NCBI GenBank assembly: GCA_002633005.1
Contig: NMRA01000136.1
Location: forward strand, 234,538-298,537
Direction: 5' to 3'
DNA from: Phoronis australis
Lineage: Eukaryota > Phoronida > Phoronidae
DNA: 64,000 nt
Made by a program: the position numbers and the translations under genes. Positions 59,501-64,000 of the stretch are shown piece by piece. A model generated the notes under the pieces. The model was not told the DNA's origin, did not search any database, and worked only from the letters and a program-made list of their open reading frames with translations. Positions within the stretch are counted from its first letter, which is position 1, and each line of letters begins with the position of its first letter.

Positions 59501-62500
59501 CTACGTGGTAAATATACATTGTTCAGACATTAACACAGTTATGAAGGAACGTGTGTATAAAATTCATGACAAGGCTTTGCGTTGACTTTTTCCGAAGTGT
59601 GATAAATGTTTGCAAATTAGATGAGTCAAGAATTTCCCATCTAGCAGCCTCGTGCGATTTAAGTAAGGTTCAAAATATTATTTTTCAAAAAAGTTTTGGT
59701 GTTCGAAATGAAGTGAGGGTACTAAATAAATGAATAGTGACATACAACTATATTACGTGCCAGATTTAGAAAACTGCTAGCAAGTAATTGACAACTGTCA
59801 TGCACAAACTTTTCATAACATGTATTTCAATTCTCGGCGTGACTAAAATGGTGCAACACACTTTTAGCTGTCCAAGATGAGAAAACTAAAAAAGCTCTGG
59901 GCGCTGCAATATCCACTTTTGATAAAAAAGATATGAAACACGCTGAGACACAAGAAAAAGTCGTTCTTCCTGACAAAGAAGATGTTCAGGCTGAAAAGCA
60001 ACACCAGAAACTGGAGCAGGACATCACTGGGTTCAACAAAGGGGCGTTGAAACCTGCAAAAACGCAGGAAAAAAACAGTAAGTTTGTGCTGAAATCCAAT
60101 CAATAGTAGTTTCAAACATTTCTGTTGTCATGGTTTCACATGTTCAGTGTGACCGCATGCAAATGGGGAAATTTATACTGCCTTATGATTTGCGTGAAGT
60201 TTTACTGTAGTTCAGATAACAAGCATCATTTGTGTGCAGTCAGCTTTATTTTAATTGGATGTCATCTATTATTAGAATCTGTGCATGTGAAAACCTATTG
60301 AGGTTAAATTGTTGCTATTTATCTGAAGATTAGATTTATTATTAGGTTGGATTTAGTTTTGTGTCTGTTATGGTAGGTGCGAGTGAAAGTGTGGAATTCG
60401 GTGAACCACAAACACTGCTGGATGGAACACCAAAGAACGCCTCCTTCGTCACAAATTATATATTTTTGTTTTCAGTTTTCAATGTGATTTTCAATTTTTC
60501 GGGATGGGTGGTTAAAAAAACTATCTCTCATTAACATTTTGAATATGCAGCTAATTAGCTTACAAACCGTAATATGTCTTCTTGTATTCTTGGTTCAGTT
60601 TATGTAAATGAGGGTAAAAAATCATATTTGTGTTTTACTAATCACACTTTTGAAGCTGATGGGAGTCGCAAGGTTATGTGCATTAAAATGTTCATGTTCT
60701 TATTGTTATGAGAGATAGCTGCATTTATTAAATTTTTCGCAACATATTCTTCAAAGTTGTATTGATTAACCAGTATATTTTGTTATTGTGGTTGTCAGGT
60801 TTTCATTTCCAGCAGTACACAGGGCTGGATCTAAGATGTCATGAGGGACGTCTGGTGTGATTTGTGAAGGAAAACAGTGTTTGCGCCACCCTCAAAATTG
60901 GCATGCGACCATTTCTTTTCTTTTTTGGTCATGTTCAGAACGGGACCCCTGTTCCCCTCCCCCTAAATATGCCCGCAGCAGTTTGAGATCAACACAAAGG
61001 ATTGAAGTATACAGAGTTTATATAGTGCATTATGTCTTCAGGTTTTATGATTTTTAACTAAATGTATCCTAAAACCACCAGTCATTGACCTCTTCTATGG
61101 TTTCTGGAAGTTTATGGTAAAATCTCACCTATTTATGACACAGTATGGCATGCACTCAAGTGAAATTTCATTTTTCATTCTTTCCTTGAAGGGCGTTTGG
61201 CACCAAATCAGTGCTTTTCAGTGTTCAAACTCTGCACTACTGTTATCATGAGACAATATTTTGAAAAATTGTTAGACATTCACAATCACATTTGAAGCAA
61301 ACAATGTACATCCTATGAGTTTAAAAGCTAAATGACTGCAATGTCTACTTAAATTTGCAAAAGATGTACCGGTATTTTCTCATTTATTCCGTAGATTTTT
61401 TGTGATTGAATGCGCTCGTCTCGCGCAGACGTTTTTGGCCAGACACGCTCGGTAACTTCTGCTCTTCAATATTTTGCTACTCACATTTTTGTAGACTACC
61501 TTAAAGAGGTCAATGCAAACGTCCAGTAAAAAAGTTCAGATTTATGCATTGTCTGTAACACTTGCTGGTTTGTTACTAATTGGTGAATGGTTTCTGCAGT
61601 TGTGGAGGATGAGAAAGTGCACAAACGGCTCGATGCCGAAATAGAAGGCTTTAACAAATCCGACCTTCACCACACTAAAACTGTACAGCATGACCGTAAG
61701 TTATCTCCCCCTACCCGTGTAGCACTAGGATAGTCATGTTGTTAGCACTCGTGTGGTATCGCACGCTGGACTATAGTTAAGTTGCATTGTGTGTTTGCCT
61801 GTTGTATGAATGGCTGAAGTGACCCACTGGGTGCGCTGAACGGGCAAAACCGTACTCCCATAATGCAATGCTCATTCCCTTACAGTCACTAGCAAATAAC
61901 AATGAATGCGAATGAAAATCAAACTGTTTTGGAAATTAAGTAGAAATAAAATTTTCCATAGTTGATTCTCATTTGAAAGTAACGCCCCAGAATTCGACAT
62001 GTCCGGTCATGTTTTAGTGGAGTAGTTTTTGCAACAGTGGGTCATTATGTACGTGTTGCACAGCTGTCGTAGACAAGAACACCGATAGTCTCGCACCATC
62101 GAAGCTGTAGACCGGAACGACATTTCTGCGTGAAATCCTGAGTGGTTTGAGCCTCCACAGTTGCGGTAAACACAATATGATGAAATGGTGAAATTTTATT
62201 TTGTAAAATTTTTCAACAAGAGAGAACTGGAAGAAAACATCTTAGTAATTTGCACAGCTAATGTTTTGCAGTGGTCGTCAACAAACACCTGATCATTTTT
62301 GACAGTAAAATGAGTTTTTGAGAAATGAAAAATGACAATTTTGTCTATTAGCATTCTTTATGTTTGAGGAAACGTCATCATACTCATATTTTCCACTCTG
62401 TGGATACTTAGGTACTCTTGTCTGCCCAGTCTAATATAGTCACTGTGGTTGCATACTAGTTTCCTGTGCACGTCTTGTGTGTGTGTGTGTTGTGTTTGTA

Positions 62501-63026
62501 GTAATGGCTTCCCCTTTATTGTTTTATTTAATTCTTGTTCAGCTGTTGAAGAGATGAGACTTCATCATCAACTTGAAGCCGAAATTGAACGGTTTTATGT
62601 TGAAATGCTGCGTCGAGCACAAACCACTGCAAGACTAATAAGAGACAGTAAGATTTGTGTGCTCACAAGATGTCTCTAACACTGCATGACTCAAGATCTC
62701 GTTTTTGTCATTTTTATTCATTCTGTATAACCAAACATAAGACTTATCTCTTTTCTGTAATTTGTTCTCTCATCCTGAAGTCTCTGAATTATTATATAGC
62801 ATTCTCAAGACTAGTAACCCCTGTTGGCTGAAGTTGCCATCAGGGGAAATAATTCACGTCTGCTGTTCATGCATGTCTTGTCACTTCTCTGTTGTTCTGG
62901 GTAATGACCACCTCAGTGACCTCATTCTAGCTTTGGAAGAAGAACGTCTGCACAAGAAAACAGAGGTTCTGGTTGAAATGTTCGATAAGTCTGAACTTCA
63001 CCACGTTAAACCTCAACAGCATGACA
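44443..63026 (+). CDS. Multi-repeat beta-thymosin (actin-binding) gene, 3' end not resolved
   Basis: Beta-thymosin repeats are short WH2-like peptides that bind monomeric actin; multi-repeat forms such as fly ciboulot and Hydra thypedin promote or shape actin assembly. I traced 15 exons: 44861-44972 (or its copy 44443-44554), 48751-48864, 49368-49481, 51116-51211, 52386-52499, 54001-54114, 55711-55806, 56290-56385, 56802-56918, 57437-57532, 58660-58743, 59868-60077, 61600-61695, 62543-62647 and 62931-63026. All junctions are phase 1, and the splice is open for about 553 codons with 16 repeats. A typical unit reads VEEEKKHK, then EVEKFDKSALKHTEVQEKNP, LPD. No signal peptide or membrane segment is visible. 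The last exon ends at a donor, so the gene continues. Confidence 0.94.
44828..44972 (+). CDS. Thymosin exon 1 (5' UTR end, ATG, repeat 1)
   Basis: Follows CTCTTTCAG, so a non-coding exon lies upstream. The ATG at 44861 opens MAEQNGVKASRAEVESFDAS, then KLKHVETKEKNPLPTAQ, and the exon ends with one G before GTAAGTGA (phase 1). In-frame stops lie upstream of the ATG. This is a full-length repeat with an LKHV actin motif. Confidence 0.92.
46115..46320. repeat. MITE-like element, family A
   Basis: 206 bp. The left end is GGTAAAGTGTCACCAATTTA; the right end, reversed, is GGTAAAAATCTCATTAATTT. It contains TCATTTTCTCCATAAATGAT, shared with other copies. It lies in thymosin intron 1. Confidence 0.65.
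46921..47136. repeat. MITE-like element, family A
   Basis: Related to the copy at 46115: it shares TCATTCACAACAATnCC and ends AAAATTGGTGAGATTTTA. Its left end is more decayed. It lies in thymosin intron 1. Confidence 0.55.
48751..48864 (+). CDS. Thymosin exon 2 (repeat 2, full length)
   Basis: 114 bp, phase 1 at both ends, acceptor GCTTTTCTAG, donor GTAAGTTAG. It encodes VVKEKVQVNLIQGVSEFNHS, then HLKTTQTKERNYLPDSI. The actin motif is LKTT. Confidence 0.9.
49368..49481 (+). CDS. Thymosin exon 3 (repeat 3, full length)
   Basis: 114 bp, phase 1 at both ends, acceptor CCCCGCAG, donor GTAGGTAG. It encodes LEQEKHHHDFNSNVSQFNKA, then HLRKAETKEKNSLPNRK. The actin motif is altered to LRKA. Confidence 0.92.
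51116..51211 (+). CDS. Thymosin exon 4 (repeat 4, shortened)
   Basis: 96 bp, phase 1 at both ends, acceptor TTCATTGCAG, donor GTAGGTTGG. It encodes ITEEKKHVELVSGIEGFEKS, then QLKKTVPGERD. It has a perfect LKKT but lacks the EKNPLPD segment. Confidence 0.9.
52386..52499 (+). CDS. Thymosin exon 5 (repeat 5, full length)
   Basis: 114 bp, phase 1 at both ends, acceptor TCGCCACAG, donor GTGAGTACG. It encodes VEEEKKHKKLETEVEKFDKS, then ALKHTEVQEKNPLPDKS. It is the closest to the consensus repeat. Confidence 0.95.
53725..53930. repeat. 17-bp minisatellite, degrading to about 20-bp units
   Basis: GTTGTTACATGTAGGAT repeated about five times from 53725, then diverged units with ACATGTAGCACACTGTT. It ends about 70 bp before thymosin exon 6, within its intron. 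Confidence 0.85.
54001..54114 (+). CDS. Thymosin exon 6 (repeat 6, full length)
   Basis: 114 bp, phase 1 at both ends, acceptor TCACTTCCAG, donor GTGAGTCC. It encodes VDAEKKQKEFENAIGTFDHS, then KLKHTEVQEKNPLPDAE. Confidence 0.95.
54509..54838. mobile_element. Foldback element in thymosin intron 6
   Basis: Long imperfect inverted arms. TGAAAATGAAAACTGA at the left faces TCAGTTTCCATTTTCA at the right, and GGCTCATGCTGAGAGCTCCC faces GAGCTCTCAGCATGAGTCTG. The loop (about 54650-54688) is AT-rich. No coding capacity. Confidence 0.75.
55711..55806 (+). CDS. Thymosin exon 7 (repeat 7, shortened)
   Basis: 96 bp, phase 1 at both ends, acceptor TTTTCACCAG, donor GTAAGTTTT. It encodes VNQEKQQKALESGIENFDRS, then SLKHTVVFEKN. 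It has LKHT but no PLPD tail. Confidence 0.92.
56290..56385 (+). CDS. Thymosin exon 8 (repeat 8, shortened)
   Basis: 96 bp, phase 1 at both ends, acceptor TCACTGCAG, donor GTAATTATT. It encodes VEEEKKHKQLDSEVQTFDKS, then KLKHTVTAEMD. Confidence 0.92.
56802..56918 (+). CDS. Thymosin exon 9 (repeat 9, full length plus one residue)
   Basis: 117 bp, phase 1 at both ends, acceptor TTGATATTTAG, donor GTAACTTTT. It encodes VDVEKKRSSLAKEVTAFDSS, then KQMKHVSTEEKNPLPDKE. It has one extra residue before the MKHV motif compared with the 114-bp repeats. Confidence 0.9.
57437..57532 (+). CDS. Thymosin exon 10 (repeat 10, shortened)
   Basis: 96 bp, phase 1 at both ends, acceptor CCGTTTTCAG, donor GTGAGTCTG. 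It encodes IKQEKQHVALSSEIEGFSKD, then KMKHATPVTVD. Confidence 0.9.
58660..58743 (+). CDS. Thymosin exon 11 (repeat 11, shortest)
   Basis: 84 bp, phase 1 at both ends, acceptor CTTTTGCAG, donor GTGAGTATC. It encodes AAEAKVLSGIAHFDKSSMKH, then TKTLERD. Four residues are missing from the N-terminal helix compared with the 96-bp repeats. Confidence 0.88.
59868..60077 (+). CDS. Thymosin exon 12 (repeats 12 and 13 in one exon)
   Basis: 210 bp, phase 1 at both ends, acceptor CACTTTTAG, donor GTAAGTTTG. Repeat 12 is VQDEKTKKALGAAISTFDKK, then DMKHAETQEKVVLPDKE. Repeat 13 follows directly: VQAEKQHQKLEQDITGFNKG, then ALKPAKTQEKN. The junction sits exactly where an intron lies between other repeats. 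Confidence 0.93.
61116..61345. repeat. MITE-like element, family A
   Basis: Starts GGTAAAATCTCACCTATTTA and contains AGTGAAATTTCATTTTTCAT and TTTTGAAAAATTGTTAGACA, related to the other copies. The right boundary is uncertain. It lies in thymosin intron 12. Confidence 0.45.
61600..61695 (+). CDS. Thymosin exon 13 (repeat 14, shortened)
   Basis: 96 bp, phase 1 at both ends, acceptor GTTTCTGCAG, donor GTAAGTTAT. It encodes VEDEKVHKRLDAEIEGFNKS, then DLHHTKTVQHD. The actin motif reads LHHT, with His in place of the first Lys. Confidence 0.92.
62543..62647 (+). CDS. Thymosin exon 14 (repeat 15, degenerate)
   Basis: 105 bp, phase 1 at both ends, acceptor TTCTTGTTCAG, donor GTAAGATTT. It encodes VEEMRLHHQLEAEIERFYVE, then MLRRAQTTARLIRD. 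The first helix is kept but the FDKS and LKKT positions are lost. Confidence 0.8.
62931..63026 (+). CDS. Thymosin exon 15 (repeat 16, shortened)
   Basis: 96 bp, phase 1 at both ends, acceptor CTCATTCTAG, donor GTGAGTAAT. It encodes LEEERLHKKTEVLVEMFDKS, then ELHHVKPQQHD. The motif is LHHV. The exon ends at a donor, so at least one more exon follows. Confidence 0.88.
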
Positions 63027-64000
63027 GTGAGTAATCACTCGAGCTACGCCCTCAAAACTTGCTTAGTATTTTTGCTGCAGGTTACTTGTATCAAGTAGGT
63101 CAAAAATAAATGTGAACCGAAGCTATCTCCGTAACTCAGTAGAAATGAAAAATAAATATAATAAGATCTAACAAAATTAAATGTCATTCGCATAATCAAT
63201 GAGTAGTCTGTTTGCTGCTGGACATAAAATGTGCATTTGAAATTAACTTTGTTTGGCAAGACAAAAAAGATAAAATATGAGTGAAATTAAGCTAAAATTA
63301 AAACTTGTGAAATTTCCCATCTTGATCAAAGTAGGAACCATGGAAATAAGAAGAGATAACTTGCCTTATTTTATAACTGCAATTTTGTGAGGTTTGCATC
63401 ATTAAATTGAAACATTCGCATCATGCAATTGTGCGAAACGGAATGTCTCAAGGTGATTGTCATAGTTTCCCTAAAGCAGCTCTCGGTATAAATTAACGTA
63501 AAATTAGTATTACCGTAATCATTCGGGTTAACACCCATGCTCAGTTAACCGCCCACCCCCTACTTTAGGTGAATTTCGATTTAACCGCCCACTGCTCGGT
63601 TAACCGCCCCCCCTGCTATTTTTGAAGATTTCCAATTAACCGCCCACTGCTCGGTTAACCGCCCATCCCCTACTTTTGACGATTGGTGATTACCGCCCTG
63701 TGCTAATAGAAAACGCGAATCCCCGACCTTTTAGATTAAGATCGATAACATTGAGTGCAACGACGGCCTCAGAGACCGCGGTTTAGCAATGTGAATTATG
63801 ATACCAGTAACAAATTATTGTAACGGGTCATCGATTAACTTCAAAATGTAATACTTGAACACTTTGTCACTTTCTTTTCTTCTCATGTTCGCAAACTTTA
63901 GGAACCGCGCTGGCGTCTACACCTCCACTTTCAGCCACAATCTCTGCCGCACTGAGTTATCGACTACAGTGCACTATATAAAAGATGCATTCGAAATAAC
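63027..64000 (+). other. Sequence after the last recognised thymosin exon
   Basis: No further thymosin repeat is seen. It contains a 55-bp tandem repeat at 63539-63701. An open stretch at 63902-63981, after a good pyrimidine tract and AG and in the right phase, could be a terminal exon, but it has no thymosin features. Confidence 0.4.
63539..63701. repeat. Three 55-bp tandem units with TTAACCGCCC
   Basis: Units start at 63539, 63594 and 63649 with GCTC(A/G)GTTAACCGCCC. Each carries a second TTAACCGCCC or close variant near its end. CG-rich motifs alternate with AT-rich filler. Confidence 0.85.

Noticed and set aside
63902-63981. Possible terminal thymosin exon ending in TAA
   Set aside because: Good pyrimidine tract and phase, but the peptide (TALASTPPLSATISAALS) has no repeat feature; kept only as a note.

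Overview
The window is animal (metazoan) nuclear DNA: intron-rich, AT-rich, with GT-AG splice sites and many short inverted-repeat elements. The two conserved genes are clearly bilaterian/eumetazoan in type. The long beta-thymosin repeat gene and the MITE-like debris fit a marine invertebrate, but I cannot name the phylum. Several isolated single Ns, four of them followed by a second copy of the sequence just upstream, point to a draft assembly of a heterozygous diploid.

Layout. (1) 1-4723, minus strand: the 5' part of an FBXO36-type F-box gene. Exon 1 is at 4616-4723, two tandem versions of exon 2 lie at 2079-2187 and 741-849, and the F-box exon runs off the left edge at 149-1. A foldback element sits in intron 1. 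(2) 4724-7554: mostly non-coding, with a terminal-inverted-repeat element around a 21-N gap. (3) 7555-27667, minus strand: a complete O-GlcNAc transferase gene (OGT), 17 coding exons, 1029 residues by my splicing. It also has a second, diverged version of coding exon 8. Two assembly overlaps duplicate exon 5 and part of exon 8. (4) 27668-44409: about 16.7 kb in which I recognise no coding exon; it holds MITEs, small tandem repeats and one assembly duplication. (5) 44410 to the right edge, plus strand: a multi-repeat beta-thymosin (WH2-like, actin-binding) gene. I traced 15 coding exons carrying 16 repeats, about 553 residues, and the 3' end is not certain.

Main points of interest. Both minus-strand genes carry a tandem pair of equal-length, equal-phase, diverged exons whose lengths (101 and 109 bp) are not multiples of three. 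Using both exons together would break the frame, which is the signature of mutually exclusive splicing. In contrast, every internal thymosin exon is phase 1-1 and a multiple of three, so any repeat could be skipped or duplicated without frame loss. The thymosin repeats fall into full-length and shortened classes, and the LKKT-type actin motif decays toward the 3' end.

Functionally the three genes are unrelated neighbours: a predicted SCF ubiquitin-ligase adaptor, the nucleocytoplasmic O-GlcNAc transferase, and an actin-monomer-binding repeat protein.
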